This document shows positions 1 through 5,843 of a DNA stretch of 16,128 nt, piece by piece (the stretch's first letter is position 1; each line of letters begins with the position of its first letter). Source of the DNA: an uncultured Collinsella sp. (lineage in GTDB: Bacteria > Actinomycetota > Coriobacteriia > Coriobacteriales > Coriobacteriaceae); contig CAUCLI010000026.1 of assembly GCA_958443615.1 (NCBI GenBank), positions 1 to 16,128 of the forward strand. Direction: 5' to 3'. The position numbers and the translations under genes were made by a program. The notes under the pieces were generated by a model that did no database searches, was not told where the DNA came from, and saw nothing but the letters and a program-made list of their open reading frames with translations.

Positions 1-66
1 CGCATCTCCTTCGCGGGCGCCCGCCTTTTCATGTCGAGCATGCCTCGGGACCGCATCCAGCGAGAA

Positions 67-110
67 GGGGCGCATGGCCCGCGGCGCTTCCACCGCGGGC
101 CATGCGCCCC
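67..110. terminator. Perfect 18-bp inverted repeat downstream of birA
   Basis: The arms at 67-84 and 93-110 are exact reverse complements around an 8-base loop (85-92). They lie 22 bases beyond the birA stop codon. Such a stem would be very stable as RNA. On the minus strand the sequence after the stem begins TTCTCG, so the U-tract of a classical intrinsic terminator is poor. It most likely ends the birA transcript or stabilises its 3' end, and may act in both directions. Confidence 0.6.
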
Positions 111-131
111 ATTCGATTCCACCTTGGGTCG

Positions 132-1007
132 CTACACAGGGCGTATGCACACGTCCACGGCATCGTACGTGCCCACGGCGCCGTCATCGAGCGCGACGAG
201 CGCGTGACCGTATCCATCGACGCCCAGGAAGAGGCCACGGGCCCGTTCCTCGCCCTCGATCGAGATGACCCTCACCCGTGCGCCCACGAATGCCAAACAA
301 GCGTTATACGGCGCCAGGAGAGGCGCCAAGGGCCCCTCGGCGCCGCCGCGCACGGGGTCCTTGATCCAATGCTCGACCTCCGCGCTCGACGTCTGCATCG
401 ACGCGCCGTCCGGGCTCGGGTGTTTGCGATTCCAGCGATCGGCGGCGGACCACCCCTCCACGGACTCGAGAATACCGCGGCGGAGGGCCTCGGCGAGCTC
501 ATCGAGGGTGGGGCGGGGCGCGCCGGGTGCGAGCGCGTCGACGAGGCCGGTCGCGGGCAGGGGCGCCAGGGCGCCGTCGAATATGGGAATCTCGGGAACC
601 TCGATGTTCACGCCGATGCCGCACACGGCAAACGCCCCCTCATCCGACATGGCGAGCTCCGTGAGCACGCCCGCCAGCTTGTGGCCGCCCACCACGATGT
701 CGTTGGGCCACTTCAGACGCACGCGCGGGCAGCCGATATCGCGCAGGACGCCCATCGCGCCCATGGCGCAGGCGACGGGAAGCGCGGGAAGGGCGGTCGC
801 CGAGACATCGGGCCTGATCAGGACGGAAAGGTAGAGGCCCCCCTCGGGGGATACCCACGTATGGGCGCGCTGGCCGCGGCCGGCCGTCTGCGTTCGGGCC
901 CTCAGGGCGAAGCCATGCGGAGCGCCCGCGCGGCCGCGCTCCTTCAATTCGGCGTTGGTCGAGGCGATCTCATCGACGACCTCGATGAGTGGCAAACTCT
1001 CCCCCAT
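132..1007 (-). CDS. birA: Biotin--[acetyl-CoA-carboxylase] ligase, class I (no DNA-binding domain)
   Basis: This enzyme activates biotin with ATP to biotinyl-AMP and attaches it to the lysine of biotin-carrier domains of carboxylases or decarboxylases in the cytoplasm. The 291-residue product shows the family signature in order: the adenylate-binding GRGQRAHTW at 43-51 followed by SPEGGLYLS, KWPNDI at 99-104, the catalytic-site lysine in KLAGVL at 110-115, and GIGVN at 130-134. A small C-terminal beta domain lies at about 242-291. The start is placed at the ATG at 1007 because AGAGGGG sits 6 bases upstream of it. A longer reading from 1094 has no such site and adds residues unlike the family. 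There is no N-terminal winged helix, so it should not be the repressor form seen in E. coli. It is last in the nrdD-nrdG-folE-birA series, behind a terminator-like hairpin. About 45 residues between the catalytic and C-terminal domains look poorly conserved. Confidence 0.93.
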   Translation of the reverse strand: MGESLPLIEVVDEIASTNAELKERGRAGAPHGFALRARTQTAGRGQRAHTWVSPEGGLYLSVLIRPDVSATALPALPVACAMGAMGVLRDIGCPRVRLKWPNDIVVGGHKLAGVLTELAMSDEGAFAVCGIGVNIEVPEIPIFDGALAPLPATGLVDALAPGAPRPTLDELAEALRRGILESVEGWSAADRWNRKHPSPDGASMQTSSAEVEHWIKDPVRGGAEGPLAPLLAPYNACLAFVGARVRVISIEGEERARGLFLGVDGYGHALVALDDGAVGTYDAVDVCIRPV

Positions 1008-1044
1008 ATACATCCCCTCTTCAACCGGGAATCCGTCATGCGTG

Positions 1045-1089
1045 CAAATAAGGCGGCGCGTCGCGGGCATCCCCGTCAACGCGCCGCCT
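1045..1089 (-). terminator. Terminator-like hairpin between folE and birA
   Basis: Arms at 1051-1061 and 1079-1089 are perfect 11-bp complements. The 17-base loop can fold a further CGGG/CCCG stem. On the minus strand the stem is followed by a short T-rich run (TTATTTG). It starts 26 bases after the folE stop codon. It should end or attenuate folE transcription. Only about 38 bases separate it from the birA ribosome-binding site and I see no good promoter there, so birA may depend on readthrough. Confidence 0.7.
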
Positions 1090-1115
1090 CGCACATCTCA
1101 GCGAATAAAGAAACC

Positions 1116-1673
1116 CTACCTACCTAGCATACGGAAAAATCTCGCTTCGAGCTCTGGATTTTCGGCAAACGCCCCTCTCCGGGCGAGCGTCACGGTCTGG
1201 GTCCCGGGTTTTTGCACACCCCGCATGGTCATGCACATGTGCTCCGCCTCCATGAGCACGATGGCACCCTTGCAGCCGAGCTCTTCCATGAGGGCATCGG
1301 CGACCTGCGCGGTCAGCTGCTCCTGCAGCTGCAGGCGGCGGGCGAACACCTCGACCGTGCGCGCGAGCTTCGACAGCCCCGCCACGCGTCCGTCGGGGAT
1401 GTAGCCGATGGCGGCCTTGCCGTAGAACGGCAGCATATGGTGCTCACACAGCGAATAGAAGGTGATGTCGCACTCGATGACGAGATCGTCGCCGGAGACG
1501 AAGAAGGTCTTGGACAGGTGCTCGGAAGCGTCCCGTCCCATGCCCCCGCACAGCTCGGCGTACATGCGGGCGACTCGGTCGGGGGTCTCGACGAGCCCCT
1601 CGCGGGACGGATCCTCGCCGATAGCCTCGAGCAGCATCCTGACCGCCTCGCGCGCCTTATCCTGATCGACCAT
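1116..1673 (-). CDS. folE: GTP cyclohydrolase I
   Basis: This enzyme converts GTP to 7,8-dihydroneopterin triphosphate, the first step of tetrahydrofolate synthesis (and of some queuosine-type pathways), in the cytoplasm. The 185-residue length is normal for the family. The zinc ligands are visible: Cys76 and His79 in CEHHMLPF and Cys147 in HMCMTMRGV. FYGKAAIGYIP at about 83-93 and SKLARTVEVFARRLQLQEQLT at about 101-121 are also characteristic. The start at 1673 gives the usual N-terminal helix (EAVRMLLEAIGEDPSREGLVETPDRVARMY), although its ribosome-binding site (GGTAGAG directly before ATG) is poor. It begins 71 bases after the nrdG stop codon and is followed by a hairpin. It could be cotranscribed with nrdDG; I find no convincing promoter in the gap. 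No other folate gene is in the window. Confidence 0.97.
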   Translation of the reverse strand: MVDQDKAREAVRMLLEAIGEDPSREGLVETPDRVARMYAELCGGMGRDASEHLSKTFFVSGDDLVIECDITFYSLCEHHMLPFYGKAAIGYIPDGRVAGLSKLARTVEVFARRLQLQEQLTAQVADALMEELGCKGAIVLMEAEHMCMTMRGVQKPGTQTVTLARRGAFAENPELEARFFRMLGR

Positions 1674-1744
1674 CTCTACCAGCTTTCAACCGTGCCGTAT
1701 CGCATCTCATCTGAACGATATGGTACCACGGGATAAACCCCCGC

Positions 1745-2329
1745 CTAATCCATCGCGTGGGTCGCGTAGACGCGCTCGTCACCCCACAGGCGCACGGCGT
1801 CCGCGGGGGCCTCCCCCGCGGCGAGTGAGGCGAGCGTGGCGGGCATGTCGATCAGACGCTGATTCGAGGAACCGCGGAAGCGCAGCGTGATGTCGTGGAG
1901 ACTCTGCACGAACGGGCCATCGACAAGCACGTCGACGCAGGCGAGCAAGCGGTCGGTGACCTCCGTGTGATGCCGCCCACCCGCCACGAGCTCGCGGTCC
2001 CATGTGTCGCCCGTAAAACACCAGATGGTCTTGCCGCAGCCGCGCGGGAACTCCTTGCGAACGCGCTCCACGAACTCGACCAGGCCCTCTTGGTTCTCGG
2101 GCTCCATGGGCTCGCCGCCCAGCAGCGTGAGCCCGTCCACGTAATCGGGGCGCAGGCTCTCGATGATCTCGTCGGCCACCTCGGCCGTGAAGGGCTTGCC
2201 CGCGGCGAAGTTCCACGCCACCTCGTTAAAGCAATTCTTACACCCACGGCGGCACCCGCTCACAAACAGCGTCGTGCGCACGCCCTCCCCATTGGCGATA
2301 TCAAAGTGCTTGATCTCCGCGTAGTTCAT
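1745..2329 (-). CDS. nrdG: Anaerobic ribonucleoside-triphosphate reductase activating protein
   Basis: This radical SAM enzyme uses a [4Fe-4S] cluster and S-adenosylmethionine to generate the glycyl radical on NrdD under anaerobic conditions. The cluster motif CX3CX2C is visible at Cys26, Cys30 and Cys33 (CRRGCKNC), followed by the GGEP motif at 71-74 that contacts SAM in this family. FRGSSNQRLIDM near residue 150-161 resembles the conserved C-terminal part of NrdG. The 194 residues are slightly longer than the commonest forms (150-175). The gene lies 9 bases behind nrdD. Its ribosome-binding site AGGGGA overlaps the nrdD stop codon (TAGGGGA), so translation of the two is probably coupled and their amounts linked. 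Confidence 0.96.
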   Translation of the reverse strand: MNYAEIKHFDIANGEGVRTTLFVSGCRRGCKNCFNEVAWNFAAGKPFTAEVADEIIESLRPDYVDGLTLLGGEPMEPENQEGLVEFVERVRKEFPRGCGKTIWCFTGDTWDRELVAGGRHHTEVTDRLLACVDVLVDGPFVQSLHDITLRFRGSSNQRLIDMPATLASLAAGEAPADAVRLWGDERVYATHAMD

Positions 2330-2338
2330 CCGATTCCC

Positions 2339-4561
2339 CTACAGATGCAGCACGCGGTCGCGAATCTCCTCGGTGCGACCCTGGTTCCAGAACTGCGTGC
2401 CGATGTAGCCGCAGGTACGGCGGGCGACGTTCAGCGTCTCCTGGTTGCGGTTGCCGCAATGCGGGCACTCCCACACCAGCTTACCGTCGTCCTCGACGAT
2501 CTTGATCTCGCCGTCGTAGCCGCACTCCTGGCAGTAGTCGCTCTTGGTGTTGAGCTCCGCGTACATGATGTTGTCGTAGATGTACTGCATGACGCGGATG
2601 ACGGCCTTGAGGTTGTCCTGCATGTTGGGCACCTCGACGTAGGAGATGGCGCCGCCCGGGGACAGGCGCTGGAACTGGCTCTCGAACTTGAGCTTGTCGA
2701 ACGCGTCGATCTCCTCGGACACATGGACGTGGTAGCTGTTGGTGATGTAGCCCTTGTCCGTCACGCCGGGGATGATGCCGAAACGGCGCTGCAGGCACTT
2801 GGAGAACTTGTAGGTGGTGGACTCGAGCGGGGTGCCGTAGATGGAGTAATCGATATCCTCGGCGGCCTTCCACTCGTTGCACTTGTCGTTCATGCGCTGC
2901 ATGACCGCCATGGCGAACGGCGTGCCCTTCTCATCGGTGTGGCTGGCGCCCGTCATGAACTTCACGCACTCGTACAGGCCGGCATAGCCGAGGCTGATGG
3001 TCGAATAGCCGCCGAAGAGCAGTTTGTCGATCTTCTCACCCTTGTCCAGGCGCGCCAGGGCGCCGTACTGCCACAGGATTGGGGCGGCGTCGGACAGGGT
3101 GCCCAGGAGGCGCTCGTGGCGGCAGCGCAGGGCGCGATGACACAGCTCCAGGCGCTCATCGAAGATCTCCCAGAACTTGTCCATGTCACCCTGCGAGGAG
3201 AGCGCGACGTCGGGCAGGTTGATGGTCACGACGCCCTGGTTGAAACGGCCGTAGTACTTGGGACGGCCGGGTTCGTAGTTCTTGGCGCGGGCGATGTTGT
3301 CGTAACCGTTGCCGGAGCGGTCGGGCGTGAGGAAGCTGCGGCACCCCATGCAGGTGTAGCAGTCGCCATTGCCCTCGGTCTCGCCCTTCGAGAGCTTGAA
3401 CTCGCGCATCTTCTTCTCGGAGATGTAATCGGGCACCATGCGCTTGGCGGTGCACTTGGCCGCGAGCTGGGTCAGGTAGAAGTACTCGGAGCCCTCGCGG
3501 ACGTTGTCCTCCTCGAGCACGTAGATGAGCTTGGGGAACGCCGGGGTGATCCACACGCCCGCCTCGTTCTTCACACCCTCGTAGCGCTGACGCAGGGTCT
3601 CCTCGATGATCATGGCCAGATCGCGCTTCTCGGCCTCGCTGCGCGCCTCGTTGAGGTACATGAACACGGTCACGAACGGGGCCTGGCCGTTGGTGGTCAT
3701 GAGGGTGACGACCTGGTACTGGATGGTCTGGACGCCGCGGCGGATCTCGTCGCGCAGGCGGGTCTCCACGACCTCGGCGACCTTCTCCTCGGGGGCCTCG
3801 ACGCCCAACTCGACGAGCTCGGCCTCGACCTGGCGGCGGATCTTCTGACGGCTCACCTCGACGAACGGGGCGAGGTGCGTGAGCGAGATGGACTGACCGC
3901 CGTACTGGCATGAGGCGACCTGGGCGATGATCTGCGTGGCGATGTTGCAAGCGGTGCTGAAGCTATGCGGGCGCTCGATGAGCGTGCCGGAGATCACGGT
4001 GCCGTTCTGCAGCATGTCCTCGAGGTTGACGAGGTCGCAATTGTGCATGTGCTGGGCGAAGTAATCGGAGTCGTGGAAGTGGATGATGCCCTCGTTGTGC
4101 GCCTCGACGATCTCCGCGGGGAGAAGGACGCGCTGGGTCAGGTCCTTGGAGACCTCACCGGCCATGTAGTCGCGCTGCACGGAGTTGACGGTCGGGTTCT
4201 TGTTGGAGTTCTCCTGCTTGACCTCCTCGTTGTTGCACTCGATGAGGGACAAGATCTTGTCGTCCGTGGTGTTCTTCTGACGCTTGAGGCCCTGGACGTA
4301 CCGGTAGATGATGTAGCGGCGGGCGACCTCGAAGCGGTCGAGGGCCATGAGCTCGTCCTCAACCATGTCCTGGATCTCCTCGACGGAGACGGTGTGGCCG
4401 GCTTCCGCGCAACGGTCGGCCACGTTCTCGGCGGCATAGCGGACCTGACGGTCGGTCAGGCGCTCGCCGTTCTTGACCTCGCTGTTGGCGCCGTTGATGG
4501 CGTTGATGATCTTCTGGAGGTCGAAGGTGACCTCGGAACCGCTGCGCTTGATGATCTTCAT
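2339..4561 (-). CDS. nrdD: Anaerobic (class III) ribonucleoside-triphosphate reductase
   Basis: This glycyl-radical enzyme reduces ribonucleoside triphosphates to dNTPs without oxygen. The 740 residues hold an N-terminal ATP-cone (about 1-95, beginning MKIIKRSGSEVTFDLQKI), the allosteric domain that senses ATP/dATP. The catalytic barrel follows, with a conserved cysteine in HMHNCDLVNL (Cys175) and the CMGCRSFL motif (Cys404, Cys407) that supplies the thiyl cysteine. The C-terminal zinc site is CQEC...CPHC (Cys687, 690, 699, 702). The radical loop is RRTCGYIG with glycine 718, and NQGRTEEIRDRV closes the chain. All key residues are present. The ATG at 4561 has GGAGG 5 bases upstream. nrdG follows 9 bases downstream. 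A promoter overlapped by NrdR-type boxes lies about 180-205 bases upstream, with a long hairpin in the leader, so repression by NrdR is likely. Confidence 0.98.
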   Translation of the reverse strand: MKIIKRSGSEVTFDLQKIINAINGANSEVKNGERLTDRQVRYAAENVADRCAEAGHTVSVEEIQDMVEDELMALDRFEVARRYIIYRYVQGLKRQKNTTDDKILSLIECNNEEVKQENSNKNPTVNSVQRDYMAGEVSKDLTQRVLLPAEIVEAHNEGIIHFHDSDYFAQHMHNCDLVNLEDMLQNGTVISGTLIERPHSFSTACNIATQIIAQVASCQYGGQSISLTHLAPFVEVSRQKIRRQVEAELVELGVEAPEEKVAEVVETRLRDEIRRGVQTIQYQVVTLMTTNGQAPFVTVFMYLNEARSEAEKRDLAMIIEETLRQRYEGVKNEAGVWITPAFPKLIYVLEEDNVREGSEYFYLTQLAAKCTAKRMVPDYISEKKMREFKLSKGETEGNGDCYTCMGCRSFLTPDRSGNGYDNIARAKNYEPGRPKYYGRFNQGVVTINLPDVALSSQGDMDKFWEIFDERLELCHRALRCRHERLLGTLSDAAPILWQYGALARLDKGEKIDKLLFGGYSTISLGYAGLYECVKFMTGASHTDEKGTPFAMAVMQRMNDKCNEWKAAEDIDYSIYGTPLESTTYKFSKCLQRRFGIIPGVTDKGYITNSYHVHVSEEIDAFDKLKFESQFQRLSPGGAISYVEVPNMQDNLKAVIRVMQYIYDNIMYAELNTKSDYCQECGYDGEIKIVEDDGKLVWECPHCGNRNQETLNVARRTCGYIGTQFWNQGRTEEIRDRVLHL

Positions 4562-4624
4562 GACGTCCTCCGCGAATACCTCTCGATGAAACCCTCACGC
4601 GACAAAACCTATACGGATGGGAAA

Positions 4625-4668
4625 GCCCCGGTTCCACACGTTAGGACAGCGTGCGGACAAACCGAGGC
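4625..4668 (-). promoter_or_regulatory. Long hairpin in the nrdD leader
   Basis: On the minus strand a 9-bp outer stem (4660-4668 with 4625-4633, one G-U) continues past a 3-base bulge into a 7-bp inner stem (4650-4656 with 4634-4640, one G-U), capped by a 9-base loop at 4641-4649. The stem is followed by TTTCCC. It would lie in the 5' leader of nrdD, between the inferred start of transcription near 4731 and the start codon at 4561. It could be an attenuator, an RNA-stability element or part of a larger regulatory RNA; I do not match it to a named riboswitch. Confidence 0.5.
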
Positions 4669-4706
4669 CCATTGATTGCCTATGCCAGTATGATAGGCCA
4701 TTTCCA

Positions 4707-4722
4707 GCTCAATATCTGGTAT
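4707..4722. promoter_or_regulatory. Second, weaker NrdR box
   Basis: The 16 bases keep the core CAATATCTGGT, matching about 11 of 16 positions of the NrdR consensus acaCwATATaTwGtgt as I recall it. Its centre is 31 bp from that of the stronger box at 4738-4753, which is the spacing known for paired NrdR sites (about three helical turns). Confidence 0.6.
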
Positions 4723-4737
4723 CACTTTTTATATCTG

Positions 4738-4753
4738 ACACTACATATTGTGT
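4738..4753. promoter_or_regulatory. NrdR box upstream of nrdD
   Basis: ACACTACATATTGTGT is a near-perfect palindrome and agrees with the NrdR-box consensus at all but one position. NrdR is the ATP-cone repressor of ribonucleotide reductase genes. The box covers the likely -10 region of the nrdD promoter, so bound repressor would block RNA polymerase. The nrdR gene itself is not in the window. Confidence 0.85.
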
Positions 4754-4766
4754 TTTAGCAGGTCAA
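4738..4766 (-). promoter_or_regulatory. Probable nrdD promoter
   Basis: On the minus strand TTGACC (4761-4766) is followed, after 17 bases, by TAGTGT (4738-4743). The -35 element is good (5 of 6), while the -10 is weak (3 of 6). The -10 and most of the spacer lie inside the NrdR box, which supports the assignment. Transcription would begin near 4731, giving a leader of about 170 bases. Confidence 0.5.
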
Positions 4767-5021
4767 CGACAATGTGCGTTTTTTGCCTCGCATTCGGACT
4801 TGCAAAGCGGCGATCGGTGCCGGGAGGAGGTTCGACGGCCCAACCTGCGCGGATGCGAAAACGGTTGCGAAGGCGCCGAGCGGGGCGTCCACAACTTCTC
4901 CGCGTGATCCGGCCCATTGTCTGCCAACTGGTCCCCCGGCATGCTGGGGGAACGCTCGCGGCCCTACATGTAGTGGACGGCGACGCCCCACGGGCAACGG
5001 ATACGAACGAGCGGAGCGGCG
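4767..5021. other. Gene-free stretch between the nrdD promoter and the tRNA terminator
   Basis: I see no credible gene here. Open frames on both strands lack ribosome-binding sites and protein-like composition, and they run into the neighbouring tRNA gene. The only structure noted is a near-palindrome at 4933-4950 (five C, then GGCATGCT-like centre, five G) and the 10-bp palindrome CTACATGTAG at 4964-4973. I do not recognise an RNA family. Confidence 0.5.
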
Positions 5022-5055
5022 CGAAAACAAAACGGACGCCCCGAAGGGCGCCCGT
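5022..5055 (-). terminator. Intrinsic terminator of the tRNA-Val-Gly-Cys operon
   Basis: On the minus strand a 10-bp stem (5046-5055 with 5032-5041, one G-U pair) closes a TTCG loop and is followed by TTTTGTTTT. It begins 11 bases after the CCA end of the minus-strand tRNA-Cys. This is a textbook rho-independent terminator. Confidence 0.93.
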
Positions 5056-5066
5056 CTGCGATGCTA

Positions 5067-5140
5067 TGGAGGCGAAGCCCGGATTCGAACCGGGGGTAAA
5101 GGCTTTGCAGGCCTCTGCCTTACCACTTGGCCAAGCCGCC
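5067..5140 (-). tRNA. tRNA-Cys(GCA), acceptor stem mispaired
   Basis: The 74-base gene has GCA in a normal 7-base anticodon loop, a good T arm, an encoded CCA and U at the discriminator position, which is typical of tRNA-Cys. Its 5' acceptor strand is GGCGGCT but its 3' strand is CTTCGCC. Pairs 1-4 are Watson-Crick, pair 5 is G-U, and pairs 6 and 7 (C-U, U-C) do not form. The plus-strand copy at 5844-5917 has the matching AGCCGCC. The two genes are identical up to the end of the T arm and differ only in three acceptor bases. It may be a poorly functional hybrid or a pseudo-tRNA. Confidence 0.85.
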
Positions 5141-5148
5141 ATGATATG

Positions 5149-5174
5149 AAAAGAGCCGATCTCTCAATCGGCTC
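5149..5174 (-). terminator. Hairpin with T-run between tRNA-Gly and tRNA-Cys, copy A
   Basis: On the minus strand an 8-bp perfect stem (5167-5174 with 5153-5160) around a 6-base loop is followed by TTTT. It sits 11 bases after the CCA of tRNA-Gly and only 8 bases before tRNA-Cys. It looks like an intrinsic terminator inside the operon, probably partial, so that tRNA-Cys is made by readthrough. Confidence 0.6.
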
Positions 5175-5185
5175 CGCATGTGCGA

Positions 5186-5261
5186 TGGAGCGGACAACGG
5201 GGCTCGAACCCGCGACCCCAACCTTGGCAAGGTTGTGCTCTACCAACTGAGCCATGTCCGC
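5186..5261 (-). tRNA. tRNA-Gly(GCC)
   Basis: The 76-base gene folds into a normal cloverleaf with paired acceptor strands GCGGACA/TGTCCGC, anticodon GCC in a 7-base loop, a GTTCGAG T-loop and encoded CCA. It starts 3 bases after the end of tRNA-Val and is followed by a hairpin and tRNA-Cys. It is identical to the plus-strand copy at 5723-5798. Confidence 0.97.
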
Positions 5262-5264
5262 ATG

Positions 5265-5339
5265 TGGTGGGCGATACAAGATTTGAACTTGTGACCCCTT
5301 CCGTGTCAGGGAAGTGCTCTCCCCCTGAGCTAATCGCCC
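5265..5339 (-). tRNA. tRNA-Val(GAC)
   Basis: The 75-base gene has acceptor strands GGGCGAT/ATCGCCC, anticodon GAC in the loop CTGACAC, a TTCAAAT T-loop and encoded CCA. It is first in the minus-strand operon Val-Gly-Cys, with only 3 bases (5262-5264) before tRNA-Gly. It has no second copy in the window and lies within the 461-bp centre of the inverted repeat. Confidence 0.97.
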
Positions 5340-5369
5340 GTCTCAGGTGTGCGCTTCAGCGCGGGATTA

Positions 5370-5398
5370 ACTATAGCCGAGGTCAAAATCTGATGCAA
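5370..5398 (-). promoter_or_regulatory. Promoter of the tRNA-Val-Gly-Cys operon
   Basis: On the minus strand TTGCAT (5393-5398), a 17-base spacer and TATAGT (5370-5375) form a sigma-A type promoter. An A/T-rich block at 5400-5430 just upstream may act as an UP element. The start would be about 24 bases before tRNA-Val. Confidence 0.65.
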
Positions 5399-5430
5399 CA
5401 ACAATTTTGAAAAATTTTGAGAAAGTTGGG

Positions 5431-5681
5431 AAATGCCTGCTCACAGCACCATTGAGGCGAGATCCCCACTCCGATCGCATGGGTCCGCCGCGATTGAAGG
5501 GGAGAACCCCTCTCCGATCCCCCTCCCCTGCCCCTCGCCCGGCTTTCGACTCGTCCGCCTCCCCGCATCACGCCCCGATCTGAGGCGGTCGGCGGCGCGG
5601 GTCGGGGGCGTTCGCCGCGGACACCGCATCGGCCATTCAGGCGGCGCGCCATCGTGACCGACAGTTTTTTAGATTGCCCCC
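5431..5681. other. Gene-free centre between divergent tRNA promoters
   Basis: No gene is supported. The plus strand is notably pyrimidine-rich around 5510-5540 (CCCCTCCCCTGCCCCTCGCC). Open frames on both strands are unusual in composition and have no ribosome-binding sites. This is simply the space between two divergent tRNA promoters. Confidence 0.5.
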
Positions 5682-5710
5682 TTGCGCAGTGACGCGCAAT
5701 TGCGTATAGT
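5682..5710 (+). promoter_or_regulatory. Promoter of the plus-strand tRNA-Gly-Cys operon
   Basis: TTGCGC at 5682-5687, a 17-base spacer and TATAGT at 5705-5710 stand 12 bases before tRNA-Gly. The same -10 and spacing occur before tRNA-Val on the other strand. A run of T lies just upstream at 5664-5669. Confidence 0.7.
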
Positions 5711-5722
5711 ACTTCCTCGCAA

Positions 5723-5798
5723 GCGGACATGGCTCAGTTGGTAGAGCACAACCTTGCCAAGGTTGGGGTCGCGGGTTCGAGCCCCGTTGTCCGCTCCA
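5723..5798 (+). tRNA. tRNA-Gly(GCC)
   Basis: This is an exact copy of the minus-strand tRNA-Gly, with the same intact cloverleaf, GCC anticodon and CCA end. It is first in a two-gene plus-strand operon with tRNA-Cys and has its own promoter. Confidence 0.97.
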
Positions 5799-5809
5799 TC
5801 GCACATGCG

Positions 5810-5835
5810 GAGCCGATTGAGAGATCGGCTCTTTT
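5810..5835 (+). terminator. Hairpin with T-run between tRNA-Gly and tRNA-Cys, copy B
   Basis: This has the same 8-bp stem (5810-5817 with 5824-5831), 6-base loop and TTTT as in copy A. It lies between tRNA-Gly and tRNA-Cys. With only 8 bases left before tRNA-Cys there is no room for a separate promoter after it. Confidence 0.6.
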
Positions 5836-5843
5836 CATATCAT

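Larger units (their letters stand above)
5078..5261 (-). repeat. 184-bp inverted repeat, copy A
   Basis: This stretch, read on the minus strand, is identical base for base to 5723-5906 on the plus strand. It covers all of tRNA-Gly, the 45-base spacer with its hairpin and tRNA-Cys up to the end of the T arm. Identity in the non-coding spacer is complete, which points to recent duplication or gene conversion. Confidence 0.97.

Noticed and set aside
13..30. Palindrome GCGGGCGCCCGC followed by CTTTTC at the left edge
   Set aside because: It resembles the 3' half of a plus-strand terminator, but the rest lies outside the window, so it cannot be judged.
1895..3913. 672-residue open frame on the plus strand
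   Set aside because: It is the antisense shadow of nrdG and nrdD. It is full of repetitive Val-Leu-Asp-Glu-His residues from complementary GC-rich codons, and the minus-strand frames carry clear family motifs.
4707..4753. Possible riboswitch upstream of nrdD
   Set aside because: The sequence is explained better by paired NrdR boxes; I could not match the leader to a cobalamin or other named riboswitch.
4933..4950. Near-palindrome with C5 and G5 arms
   Set aside because: It is short, with a tiny loop and no T-run or neighbouring gene that would use it. GC-rich DNA yields such matches by chance.
4741..5149. Open frames of 133 residues on both strands upstream of nrdD
   Set aside because: They overlap each other and the tRNA-Cys gene and its terminator, lack ribosome-binding sites, and have unstructured Arg/Pro/Ala-rich composition.
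5383..5730. Open frames between the divergent tRNA promoters
   Set aside because: They cover the promoters on both sides, have no start signals, and their Arg/Gly/Pro-rich composition follows from GC-rich non-coding DNA.
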